NCBI GenBank assembly: GCA_037042915.1
Contig: CM073200.1
Location: 3,468,832 to 3,532,831, forward strand
Length of the DNA: 64,000 nt
Source of the DNA: Auricularia sp. M13
Taxonomy: Eukaryota > Basidiomycota > Agaricomycetes > Auriculariales > Auriculariaceae
Direction: 5' to 3'
Shown: piece after piece, positions 32,210-44,295 of the stretch
Numbering within the stretch: the stretch's first letter is position 1
Layout: each line of letters opens with the position of its first letter
The notes under the pieces: model-generated
Told to the model about the DNA's origin: nothing
Databases searched by the model: none
Seen by the model: only the letters and a program-made list of their open reading frames with translations
Made by a program: the position numbers and the translations under genes

Positions 32210-32755
32210 CCTGGACCAGATTTTTGCTGTTTTTAAGACGACGAATCGATACGATGACTATCAGAGTCTGCCGTAGGTTTCCAGGGCAAGGAGCAGCATT
32301 CTGTACGATGGGAGGTGTTTAAGCCACTGATTATTGGTCGCAAGTACCGTATATCGGTCTCCAATGTCAGGACCTTGAACAGATAGCGCGGAAGAGGTCT
32401 AGTACGTCGGACGAGAGGGTCCGAGGGAGTGCGAGCGAAGATCTCGTAAGAAATGAAGAGTCTTCTTGGCGCTCGAGCAGAACACAGGATCCCGGGCGGT
32501 CATTGCCTCAAGAAGCATCGTGCTGTTTGGAGCGGTTGCTCGAGCGTTTCGTTTGGCCATTGAACCCAGACTTCAAAGGGATAGCGCAGCCAGGAGCTGC
32601 GCGTGCGGTGCGCTGCCAAACATTGCTTCGCAATCCAGATGTAGTAGGTCAGAAGAGGCGGTGGGGAAGGCATCGTTCAAGTACAAGTCCAAGTGAAGTT
32701 GCGGAGTTCGATTGCGTTCCTCCTCGTGACTCTTGAACAAAGCCGATGATAGTAC
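32210..32755. other. Intergenic region upstream of GUP1
   Basis: Contains the 3' end of tannase copy 4 and the promoter of GUP1. Frames at 32466-32736 have no family resemblance. Nothing else was seen. Confidence 0.5.
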
Positions 32756-34995
32756 ATGGCCAGCGTCGACGTTGAGATGGCCGCTATGTCCAACGGTGCT
32801 GTATCAGGCGCCGAACCCAGGAAACGGAAGCCGGAGGGCATCCTACGCTTGACCGTCGACGTTCCGTCCTCCACGCGGCCGCCTGACCCGACGCTTCCTG
32901 CACCGCGATGGCGCACCACCGAGTTCCTGGCTTACTACGTTGTTATATTTTTTGCTGTCCTCTCTCTCATACAGTCTGCTACGACGCTCAGCGATCGTAC
33001 GTTGATGAGCTAAGGAATGACTGACGGCCATGGCTTACATGCGTTCATTGCAGCTCAACATCCCAATTACCCGCACTATGCTCGAAGACTATCTAACGGC
33101 TGGATATTAGGGCGCAAGGTGGTGAGTAACATAGTCACAAATTCAAGACAGAGATGCTCACGGAGCGTGCAGGACAACAGCGACCACCAACACCGCGTCA
33201 TTCGCAGCAACCTGCCTGCTCTCACCGCTCTCGCACTGGCGTACCTTGGTGTAAAAGCTTTGTATACGATGGCTCGTCCAAACGGCCACCGTATAGCCTT
33301 CATTGTCTGCTTTGCTGCAGCGATGCAGCTCGGTCTGCATGGCGCGAGCGCTCTCAAGGTCGCCGGCATACTGCTCGCCAACTTCGCAATAGGACGCTCG
33401 TTCTCCTCGAGTCGCATCTTACCCATGCTTACATGGGCGTTCAACCTGGCAATCCTATTCGCCAACGAATACTACGACGGCTATAAGTTCGCTTCGCTGC
33501 ATCCCATGCTACAGCCACTGGTGCGCCCTTCTTCGTATCAGCAGCTGTAAACTGCGACTAGACTCGCGTTTGCGGTAGGATAGGACGGTATCGGGGGCGT
33601 GTACCCGCGCTGGCATGTCACCTTCAACTTCACCATGCTGCGCCTCATCTCGTTCAATATGGATTGGTATTGGGCTTCCCGACGCGTCGGCCTTCTCGAT
33701 GTATTATACCTTTTGTCTCTGCGTGGAGTTCATGTCTGACCGCGTTTTCAGACTGGCGGCGAGTTGAACGAAAAGCAGCGTCCCGCAACTTCGCATGAGC
33801 TTGCCGAATATGACTCGTTTTCCAACTACGTGGCATATATTTTATACCCGCCACTGTACATTGCCGGCCCAATCTTGTCGTTCAACGACTTCCTCTGGCA
33901 GGTGAGCCTCTTGGCTCGTTGCTGACCTATTGAATCCGATATACCTTGCTAGATCAAGCGTCCGCTACACATAGCAGCGCGCGATGTCGCGAGCTACGCA
34001 GCACGCTTCGTCGTCTGCCTGTTGACGATGGAAATCATCCTGCACTACATGTACGTCGTCGCGATTAAGGACGCGCGCGCATGGGCAGGATTGACTCCCG
34101 CGCAACTGTGCACGTTGGGGTTCTGGAACCTCATCATTGTTTGGCTCAAGGTGCACTGAATGCGAATTTTCCGTCAAGCTTCTGATTTTGACTGTGGAAT
34201 TGAAGTTGCTGATTCCTTGGCGGTTCTTCCGCCTATGGGCGCTGGCGGACGGCGTGGACGCACCGGAGAATATGGTCCGCTGCATGGCGAACAACTACTC
34301 GCCCACCGCCTTCTGGCGCGCGTGGCACAGAAGCTTCAACCTGTGGAATATCCGGTATGCATTGGGTTTTTTTGTCATGTATCTTCAGGACTAATGGTGC
34401 GTAGCTATCTCTACGCGCCGCTGGGCGGTTCGAGACGGGCGATACCCTCGATGATCGTTGTCTTTACGTTCGTCGCGCTCTGGCACGACCTGACTTTCCG
34501 GCTGCTCGCGTGGGGCTGGCTTATCAGCCTGTTCGTCCTGCCCGAAGTTGCTGGTCGATTTATCTTCCCGTCTGCAAAGGTTCGTTGCGAAGAAGCTCGC
34601 TGTGTGTTGCTGACCGCAGTGCGTAGTACGGGGACGAATGGTGGTACAGACATCTGTGCGCCGCGGGCGCTGTAGGCAACATCCTTATGATGATGGGCGC
34701 CAACCTTGTTGGCTTCGTTCTCGGCGTCGATGGCGTGCAAGTCTTGATAGGGCAGCTCTTTGGAACATTTGCCGGTGCGCTTTCTGACTTTCCATAGCCC
34801 CATCGCGCACTTTTGACGGTCGTGCTCACTAAAGGTTGGCAATTTTTGATCATTGCTTACGTTGCGCTCTTCATGGCTGTCCAACTCATGTTCGAGTATC
34901 GGTATGTTACGCCCAGCAATTCACGTGCATTTTATGCTGATACATTGCTCCGTAGGGAGGAGGAGAAGAGGCAGGGGATATATAGACGGTACTAG
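32756..34995 (+). CDS. GUP1: Gup1-type MBOAT O-acyltransferase
   Basis: Eleven exons (32756-32996, 33054-33121, 33173-33520, 33584-33685, 33752-33901, 33953-34150, 34206-34354, 34405-34579, 34627-34774, 34835-34901, 34956-34995) close as 561 aa, about the length of yeast Gup1. The protein is polytopic. Diagnostic stretches are [64 protein letters not shown] and [17 protein letters not shown], the last holding the conserved MBOAT His. Gup1 works in the ER, remodelling GPI-anchor lipids with very-long-chain acyl groups and influencing wall integrity. The weakest junction is the donor at 33686 (gtcggc), chosen because it keeps the frame. Confidence 0.9.
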
Positions 34996-35134
34996 TTGCG
35001 CTGCGCTTGTCAAAATATACGAGTCTGTGAATTTGGAAAGGATGTAAAGTCGCCTCGTGAGCAGGACGAAAGCAGGCGCGGAGTTTGATCACGCGTCTCT
35101 CACCGGTTGCCGTCACTCGCCACATTAGCAGAAC

Positions 35135-38100
35135 ATGCCCCTGCCGACGCCAGCGCCCTCGTCGCCCGGCGGCTACGAAAACGACGATGAGCAGCAGAAC
35201 GACGAGCAGGAGGTCATCATCGAGGCGCCCGAGAACACGGGCACCTATCCAGAATTCGGCGCGCTGTGTGCGCTGCTCGACAGACTGCAGAAGGAGCGCA
35301 GGCAGGAAATGCGCCGTACGCTGCTTCAGAAGTGGTTTGCTGTGAGCCTTCCTCCTGGGCCTGTTCCCCAGTGCTGAGCTCGTCGTGGTTGCAGTTGTGG
35401 CGCGACCGTGTCGGCCCGGACCTGTACCCCCTCCTGCGCCTGCTCTTGCCCCAGGCGCGTTGCACAGCTCCTGGTTGGCTGCATATTGAACTGAGCATTG
35501 GGATTCAGAAAGACCGAGAGCGCGCCGTGTACAATATCAAGGAGAAGACGCTCGCCAAAGCGTTCATCAAGGCGCTCGGACTCGACCCCAAGGCCCCGGA
35601 CTCCATGCGGCTTATGAACTGGAAGAAGCCCACAGACAAAGACGCGAGTGCTATATTCCTGCTATTGCCCTTCTTCCCTGCGTGTCCTTACACTCGTTAC
35701 AGAAGACGGCTGGCGATTTTCCGACGGTGCTGTGGGAAGTCGTTTCCAAGCGCTCGTCGGTCATGCGCGGCACTATGCGCGTCGACCAAGTCAACGCTTG
35801 CCTCGACGACCTCGCAGCATGTGCGGGGAAGCTGTGCGTTGTCTGACTACTCTGTAAATGCATACTCACAGTGCGTAGTGACAAGATTATGCACGCAGTT
35901 CGACGCATTAGCGACGCAACAACCCCATCCGAGCAGCGCTGGATTGTCCGTATTATTCTCAAAGGTCAGTATAACCTTTCGTTTCGGTCTTATTGCTAAT
36001 GTTGCACACAAGACCTCATCATTTCGGTCAAGGAGACTACTATCCTGTCGGTATTCCATCCGGACGCGCTGTCGTTGTTCAACACTTGCTCGGACCTGAA
36101 GCGTGTTGCGCATCAACTCTGGGACGAGAACTACCGCTTGAACGACCAGGCAAGTCGAAGTTCCATACCTCCCACCCACCGAGACTGAATGCTCGTTTCA
36201 GGACAAGAGCGTGCAACTGTTCCGCTGCTTCGCACCCATGCTCTGCAAGCGGCCGACCAAGAGCCTCGAGGAGACCGTCGCGCTCATGAAAGGCGCAAAA
36301 TTCGTCATCGAGGAGAAGCTCGATGGCGAACGCATCCAGGTGCACAAGCGGGGGAACGAATACCTTTACTACTCCAGGAAGGGCAAGGATTATACATACC
36401 TTTACGGCAAGACCGTCAGCTCGGAGAAGGCGAGCTTGACGCCGTACCTGCACAAGGCCTTCAGAGGCGACGTTCGCGAGTACGTGTTTCTGCTTTCCGG
36501 TCATGGTACTGAGGCTATATTGCTGACTGATGCAGTTGTATTTTGGACGGCGAGATGCTCGTGTGGGATCCTGTCAGCGAGAAGCTCCTGCCGTTCGGTC
36601 ATCTCAAGACTGCAGCGTTAGGTTCGTACTTAGTCTTCCTGGAACGTCGCGCTCACTGCCGTCGGGTCGTTTTCAGGTAACGCCAGAGAAGCCCTAAATC
36701 CTCGGCCGTGCTGTTAGTGGGATGCAAAGAGCGCGACACGGACTATATTAACCAATCTTGCAGTCAAGATATTTGACATCCTCTATGTCAACGGCAAATC
36801 GCTGCTGGACAAGAAGCTCTCGCAGCGAAAGAAACTCGCGCACGACATCATCAAGGAGAATAAGGGCCGCGTGGAGTTTTCGTTCCAGGAAGAAGGCTAT
36901 ACCGCCAAGGACATTCGCGATGCTCTGCAGAGGGTCATGGAGGAACGGTGGGCGTTTGACGCAAATTCCTTGGACCGTGCTGAGCCAGGATGATAGTGGA
37001 GAGGGATTGGTTATCAAGCACCCCGACTCTCAATACCAGTTGAACGGACGCGTGAGCGACTGGATCAAGGTGAAGCCTGAGTATATGGACGATATGGGCG
37101 AGACAGTCGATGTGCTCGTCGTCGGTGCGCCACCCAATCATCTTCACCAGTCATGGATCTTGATATTATTTCAAGGTGGAAACTACGGTTCTGGCAAGCG
37201 CGGCGGAGGCGTGTCGACGATGATCTGCGCCGTCATTGAAGACCGCAATCAGGATGAGGACGAGACTAAGTATGCATGTGGTTTCTTGCTATGGAGTTCG
37301 TCCTCATCGTTTCAGATATTCCACTTTCGTTCGTATTGGCTCTGGGTTCTCGTACAACGATTACCTGGCCATCCGTGCTAAGCCATGGAAACCATGGGAC
37401 AAGAAACGGCCGCCTTCCTGGTTGATCACCGCGCCCAACAGCCAGGACGACAAGGGCGATGTGTATCTTGAACCAGAAGAGTGCGTCTCGGACCGCTCAT
37501 CATTTATTTCGACTGACGATCGGGATAGTTCATTCGTCGTAAAGGTCAAGGCTGCAGAAATCACAAAGACAGGTAAATTCATTCTTTCGTGCCTCGGTCG
37601 CCGGTTGGCTGACGTTGTGTAGATCAGTATGGCCTGAAGCTGACGATGCGCTTCCCCCGCGCGGTGCGCATCCGCGACGATCTGGATTGGACGCAATGTA
37701 TGACCGCGTCTGGTCAGTCTATTGTTCGTGTATGTCGTTGGAACGTGGCTTATACTGGTCATACAGATATCCTCGAAATGACGGCGTCGACGACGAAGAA
37801 GAAGCGCGCGGCTGGAGAGGACGAAGAGTATGTAATTTCTTTTGTGTGTTGCCGAACGGTGCTGATAATTTCTGTCCGCAGAGGACCAAGAAAGAAACGC
37901 AAGACAGTGAAGAAGCCTGTGAGTTTTGCAATATACCTCGGTGACGGTCTTCTGACACCTTAGTCCCATAGACTGCGTTATCGCAGGCCTTCAAGGGCGC
38001 AGACACAACGGACATATTGGTCACCTCGGACATCTTTACCGGCATGAAGTTCCGTACGTGCGACGATGAACGCTCCCTTCATCGCGTCATAGCTTACGTC

Positions 38101-39582
38101 TTATCCAGACGTGCTCGATAACCCGCGCGTTGTGGATGAAAAGAAAACAATGGAAACTTTGTCAGTTATTACAATTCTGCGGTTCATTATTGTCTGCGAT
38201 TGACACAGAATGCAGAATTAAGCAGCACGGCGGAGCATTCTGCCAGAAACCACTCGCGAGGGAGGTCGCGACTGTGTTCAGAGTCTTCGGCGGGTCGGAC
38301 CAGAAGCCACGTGGGTACCTCCCTGTTGCCTGGCGGCGCACACGTACTGTACAGATCCTGACTCCGCAACTCTGTGCAGCGCTGAGAGTGGCCAACATCA
38401 TCAACGAGGACTCGTCAGATATCCTCCGGCCGAGCTATATCAACGACTGTGTAGAGCGCGGTGAACGACTGCCACTGAGCAAGAAGTTGTTCACGCTCTC
38501 TTGTAAACCGTGTTCTTGTGGCTGATGTTGCGTGCAGATATTTCTTCTACAGAGCGGGCGGCAAGTCTCGCACCGAAGAGGAAGAAGCGGAGTATCAACA
38601 AGACGACGAGGAAGGACCTGCAGCTGACGACGCGATGGAAGCGAGCACCAGCGCTGCGCTGCGCGATTCCGCGGATTCTGTCAAACGAGAAAGCGCGGAG
38701 CCCGAGCTGGATCCGTCGTTATCGCAGTACTCCGAGTGGGTCTCCGTGAGCGACGGCGAGAAGGCCCGGCAGACGAAACACACGAATGAGCCCGCAGACG
38801 AGTCGGAGACGGAAGACGAGTCCTCGTGGGAGGCGCCCGACGACGGCGAGCAGACGGATGAGTGGGAGATGCTGAGCTCCAGCAAACTCACGGAATCTGT
38901 GAATCTGGGCAATCGCGAGGCAAGCTCTGTCGTTGCATATGAGCCTTTGCCATCTGATCGTCCGTCAGGCGACGTTGGAAGGCGACGACGTCCAGTTTAC
39001 ACCGACCGTGAAACAGGCGGCTATTCTTCCTGTCGCGGAGAAGGTCACGGTCAAGATGGGCGAAGATGAGTCTGCCATGGAGTACGACCCCGATATCATC
39101 TTCAAACATTTGTACGTTTTAAGCTTCATGCTTCGTGCCACGAAGATTCACTGATTGCTTAATAGACGATTCTACCTCGATACACCTGCGAATGCACGGC
39201 GGAATGACATGGATGTCAACTCCGCCGTCGAAGCTCAGATCACAGAGGAGTGCGTTATTCCTCTGCTTCATTCTTTCACCTGGGCTCACTATGAACTGCT
39301 AGCATGGCCGAGATCGCAAAGTTAATTGAAGACAACGGCGGGAAGATAGTCGATCTGGCAGACCCGAAGTTGACCCATATCATCGTCGACAAACGCGACT
39401 ACTCGCGTCTGAGGGAGCTGAGGAAGCGGACGAACAAGTACGCCCGCCTGCCTAAACGGCCGGCTTATGGATTCTGATGACAGTCGCACAGGCCGAAGCA
39501 AAGACAACTGGTGCAATCTGACTTCATCAGAGTAGCCGTGGAAGCAGAAACACTCCCAGACGAGGATGGATTCCGACCTTGA
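35135..39582 (+). CDS. LIG4: DNA ligase IV (non-homologous end joining)
   Basis: Twenty-five exons, starting 35135-35341 and ending 39492-39582, close in frame as 1063 aa. The N-terminal DNA-binding domain includes FGALCALLDRLQKERRQ. The adenylation motif EEKLDGERIQVHKRG carries the catalytic Lys. GEGLVIKHPDSQYQLNGRVS and GNYGSGKRGG mark the later ligase motifs. Two BRCT units follow (DILVTSDIFTGMKF; EIAKLIEDNGGKIVDLADPK), with an acidic linker of about 130 residues between them, in the region that binds XRCC4/Lif1. Lig4 seals double-strand breaks in NHEJ. Three introns need GC donors: 35455-35508, 35644-35702 and 36150-36201. A 36-nt exon at 36677-36712 encodes NAREALNPRPC. Confidence 0.92.
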
Positions 39583-39788
39583 CCATGCCACCAACACATA
39601 GAACATTTATGCACACGCACCCGACTCCCTGTACATGTGTACCACTTGTTGTTGTAATAAGCTGCAATGTACGATAGTCATTTCATGCAACGGTTCTCCT
39701 ACTACTCCGAATGGCACGAATTAAAGCAAGCACGAGAAATCAATGTAATATTCACGTCGTCCACCCACCCCCGGGTACTAAGAAAGCT
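39583..39788. other. Convergent 3' region between LIG4 and THS1
   Basis: 206 bp between the two stop codons, AT-rich, presumably holding both polyadenylation regions. No other feature was seen. Confidence 0.5.
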
Positions 39789-42657
39789 CTAGTCAAAACG
39801 GTTCTCAAGTTTGCGCGTCTTTTTCAGCTGCACAAGCTTGGCCACCAGGTCGTCCAAGGGGATCGTGACGTCGGACCGCGTCTTGGAGCCGACGTCGTCG
39901 CGATTTCTCACGTTGACAGACCGTGAGCTACGCTCAGTGTCGCCGACAACTGCGAGGTAGACATGAGTAAGGAATTCCGATAAATCGTGCGCCACGTACC
40001 CAACATGAAGTTGTACTGCGCGATCTCGGCGTTGCGGATCTTCTTCTGCAATGTGTTCTCGCCGTTGTCGACGTCGACGAAGATGCCGTTCTCTTGCAAG
40101 ATCTGGCCGACCTCCGTCGCATATCCCCTCTACGAACGGGATGAGTATACGCCGATATTAAAACCGCTCAGACGCACGAATTCATTGCCGACGGGAATGA
40201 CGGCGACTTGGCGAGGAGACAGCCAGAATGGCCTATTCCGCGACACGAGTGAGTTACAGTTACAGAAGGCAATGACCAGCCCAGCCAGCACATACCATTT
40301 GCCCGCAAAGTGCTCCGTGATGATACCCATAAAGCGCTCCACGCTGCCCAGGATGGCACGGTGTATCATAACAGGGCGCGACGGCTCGCGGCCCTTCGAG
40401 TCGGCATCATGGTCCTCCTTGCTGCGGTACGACAGGTTGAAGCGCTGGGGGAGCTGGAAGTCGAGCTGGATCGTCGCGCACTGGAACGAGCGGCGCAGCG
40501 CGTCCTCGATGGTGATGTCGATCTTGGGCCCGTAGAACGCGCCGTCGCCCGCGTTGAGCGCCCACGTGCCGGGGAAGAAGCGGTCGAGCACGCGCGTCAG
40601 CTGCGCCTCCGCGTCGTCCCACGTCGCCACCTCGCCCAGGAAGTGCTCCGGCCGCGTCGAGAGCTCCAGCTTGAACGTGAACCCGAACAGGCCGTACACG
40701 CTCTGCAGGAAGTCGATCACGCCCGCGATCTCGTCTTCAATCTGTCGCGCGCGCGTCAGCGTGCGGTGATGCAGTAAGGACGATCGCTGACCTGCTCGGG
40801 CATGCAGAAGATGTGCGCATCGTCCTGCACGAAACGGCGCACGCGCGTGAGGCCGCTGAGCGCGCCGGACGCCTCGTTCCGGTGCAGGATGGCGAACTCG
40901 GCCATGCGCAGCGGCAGCTCCTTGTAGCTGCGGTCCTTGCTGTCGAAGATGACGCAGTGGCCGGGGCAGTTCATCGGCTTCATCGCCCATTGCTCCTTCT
41001 CGACGTCCAGGTTGAACATGTTCTCCTTGTAGTTCTGCCAGTGGCCCGACGTCTCCCACAGCTTCACGTTGAATATGTTGGGCGAGATAACTAGATAGTG
41101 TCAGGAAACTCCGTATATGACCGCGGCGCGCAACCACCATACCTTCCTGGTAGCCACGCTTCCAGTATTCGCTCTGCAGGCCCGGGTCAGAGGCAAAGTG
41201 AGACGGCGCGGAGGTGACATGCCCGAATGAATTCCACGAGGGTGTTGTATATCCGGGTGCCATTGGGAAGGAAGAAGCAGCTGCCTGGGCTGATATCGTT
41301 GAAGAAGAACAGTTCTTGTTCCTGCAGGGACATTCAGCCCAGCGACAGCGTCATTATCAAAGGGCTTCCGTACCCGTCCAATTTTACGGTGATCACGACG
41401 AGCAGCTTCGGCGAGGAACTCCTTGTATTCCGCGAGCTGCTTCGTGTCGGGGAAGGAGATGCCGTATATCCGCTGCAGCGAGTCGTTCGCTGCGTCGCCA
41501 AGGAAATACGAGGCAGAGTTCTATCGCAAGGGTGAGAATGGCTGCTACATCGAGGAAGTCATAAACCGTGCGTTACCTTCGTGACCATGAAGGCCTTGAT
41601 CTTTCCCGTGTGCGGGATGTGCGGGCCAACGCACAGGTCAATCATGGGACCGCAGCGGTAGACTGTCGTCGATGTGCCGTCGGGAACCTTCGTGTTGATG
41701 AAGTGAAGCTTGTACTTGTTGTACTGCCGATAACTGCGTCAGACAAGGAAGAGCGACTATGTGAGCGTGCATACTGCAAACATCTCCAAGAGGTCTTCCT
41801 TCTTCATGACGAGTCGTTCGAACCGCTGTTTTTCCTTGACGGCGTTCTTGGACAGCGTCTCGAGGGCGGGATAGTCGGCGGCTGTCACAGCTCTGCGGCA
41901 AGTCAGAAGGGGAAATTCATGGGGAAAAGACGACTTTCCCCTCCATCGCCATTTCGTAGTAGAAGCCTTCATCTAACGGAGGCCCGAGGCAGAGGTGGCA
42001 GCCGTAATGCTTCTCGCTGGCTTCGCCGAGGACATGGGCGGAAGAGTGCCAGAAGACGCGCTTTCCTGCGAGACTGTGAGCACAAGGACATGAGTTGATA
42101 ACGAGCGTGTCACCTTCTGGGTGTTCAAAGTCCAGGAGCTCGAGCTTGACCGACTTTTCCAGCGGGCGTTCGAGGTCCCAAAGCTCTCCGTCGACCTGGA
42201 ATGCAGCCAGTCAGAATTACGGTGCAAGGATGGTGGGAGGATACGCGCTTTGGCGATGACGACGCGCTCGGAGAGGCTCTTCGAAATCTCCTTTGCGACG
42301 TCCATGGGAGTCGTCTCCCAGCTCGTGCCTTTGCGGTGCGGGCCATCGGGCATTTCAATCGTGATCTCCTGGCGCGGCTGGGCTGCAGGGAGTGAGCATA
42401 TACACAATATGTATGGCCGCGCACCTTTCGCCCATTCCTCGTATTCAGCTTTGAGGCGATCGAACATCTTGATTCGATGGTCAAAGAATTCCGGCTTGGG
42501 CGAGAGCTACAGGGCTGCATGAGCATGCCAGCAGGGTCATCGTGGACGCGATGCGCACTTCGAGGCTGGCAGCAGCGCTGGGCGCGCCTTTGGACTTGGA
42601 CTTTTTGTCTGTGGCTGGCTGGGCCGGCTTTGGCTGCTGGGCTGGTGGTTGTGCCAT
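39789..42657 (-). CDS. THS1: Threonyl-tRNA synthetase, cytosolic type
   Basis: Fifteen minus-strand exons from 42559-42657 down to 39789-39949 encode about 719 aa. Order: TGS-like region ([20 protein letters not shown]), editing domain ([14 protein letters not shown], with [17 protein letters not shown]), class II core ([44 protein letters not shown], motif 2; [18 protein letters not shown], motif 3) and anticodon-binding domain ([20 protein letters not shown]). The enzyme charges tRNA-Thr and edits Ser-tRNA. Introns 42196-42248 (gcgcgt) and 41174-41222 (gcatgt) require GC donors. One junction (41893-41934) is off by a single base with any canonical signal, so the sequence or the model has one unexplained base there. 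The start is shared divergently with the methyltransferase at 42828. Confidence 0.9.
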
Positions 42658-42827
42658 TGCGAGGGAAGAGCAGTAACGCGCAAGGCTTAGGAGACGGGGC
42701 GGGCGTGCAGCTGGGAGGGATTTGACGTGGTGCAATCGGAGGAACAAAGGTGTCCAAGACCTTTGCATGCGACGTGCGAGTCACGAGAGACGGGCGTCTA
42801 AATTCCCAATCTAAGCACCGCTCATCG

Positions 42828-44133
42828 ATGTCTCTCAATCTCAATCTCAATCCTAGGATATCCTCCATCGCTCGCAATTTCTACGCCCTGCGCCTGCCTC
42901 AAGACAACGATTTCCCTCAAAATGGCCAAGAGCTGCAAAATACACTGATTCAGGATATCCTGGAAAGCGAGCTCTACCGTTCATACCCTCCTGCCGCCAA
43001 CTACCAGCGCGTCTTCTGGAAACGCGCAATAACTCGTCTAGAGTCATGCGATGACCTCGAGGTCTCTGACTCCCTGTGCGCCCTGCTCCCAGCCACATTT
43101 AACGCGCGTCCCAGGAAATCGACAGCAGAGTCTACGATGCCCTGCTAGCTTTGATGGCCTGTGACTCCTCGTATGTGCTTGCCCAGCCTTCCCTCAGCCT
43201 CCAAGTCAACAGCGAGCGCTGGACAGTTCTCCGCGCCCACACGTGCAGGGACCACCGCCTCCCTCCTTCCTCACGCACTTCTGGCGTCTGCCCGGCTCTG
43301 GCCAACTCGCAACGACGACCTTGCTCGAGTCCCGCATGACGGTCGAAGCGGGCACTACGGGACTGCATACCTGGGGCGCGAGTCTCGCGCTGTGTCAGCA
43401 TCTACAGGCGCATCCAGAAACCGTGCAAGGGAAACGCGTGCTTGAGTTGGGATGCGGCGTCGGGCTGCTAGGGGCCGTCATAGCCCGCCTCGGTGCCCAG
43501 AGGACGATCCTCACCGACTGCAGCCAAGAAGTCCTGGAACGGTGCCGGGACAACATACATCGAGCAACAAGTGCGCAGCTCGTTTGTTCTGTCGTCTGTC
43601 TTTCCCCACACACCAGCAGACGTCCCGGAAACCGCGGCCGTGCACTTCGCGCAACTGGACTGGTTCGACGCGCTGCACGACACCTACTCGTTATCATCCC
43701 GAATTCGCGAATGGGATCCGCACACCGTCCTAGGGGCAGACATTGTACGCTCAAGCTGCCCATCGAGCATGCACGGCTCACCCCCTCCCTCCCTCAGGTA
43801 TACGATCCAGAGATAATCCCGCCACTCGCCCAAACGCTGCGACTCATGCTAACCTCGAGCACTCGTATCAAGTCTGTTCTGCTCGCCCTAACAGTCCGAC
43901 GACAAGAGACGTTCGACGCTTTCGTGTCCGCCCTCGGTGCGCATGTCCATGCAAAACGCAATTGATTGCTCAACCAGTTGTTGGCTTTTGCAGAACCAGT
44001 CGGCTTGCGAGCGCTCGTGCAGGAGCTGCAGGTCGACCCCGCCGGCGATTTTCTCTGTACGGCCAGCGAAACGGACAAGAGCTCACGCGTCATGCTGCTA
44101 GACATCACATCCTCCAAAGGGCACGAGCAATAA
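42828..44133 (+). CDS. EFM3: EFM3/FAM86-like protein-lysine methyltransferase
   Basis: Six exons (42828-43061, 43115-43170, 43227-43570, 43620-43744, 43798-43936, 43994-44133) close as 345 aa. The N-terminal FAM86 helix region has FYALRLPQDNDFP. The Rossmann methyltransferase core is clear: LLESRMTVEAGTTGLHTWGA, motif I VLELGCGVGLLGAVIARLGA (binds S-adenosylmethionine), then VLGADIVYDPEIIPPLAQTL, the post-strand motif of the METTL21/FAM86 class. In yeast and human this family methylates a lysine of elongation factor 2, giving the gene a role in translation; that assignment is by family. An upstream in-frame ATG at 42750 is possible but less likely. The 3' end faces APL4, 162 bp away. Confidence 0.82.
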
Positions 44134-44295
44134 GTAACATTGATCACATGTACCCCGCGATTCCTCAGCCCTCGCGGAGCATCTCAGTCTGTCGTGTCAC
44201 GTCGAGTACTTACTGTATCCGATACAAGCATTGCATTGGGACTACCGCTGATGTTACTTTACAATCAACACAATCACGGCCGTCGCGGTCTAAGG

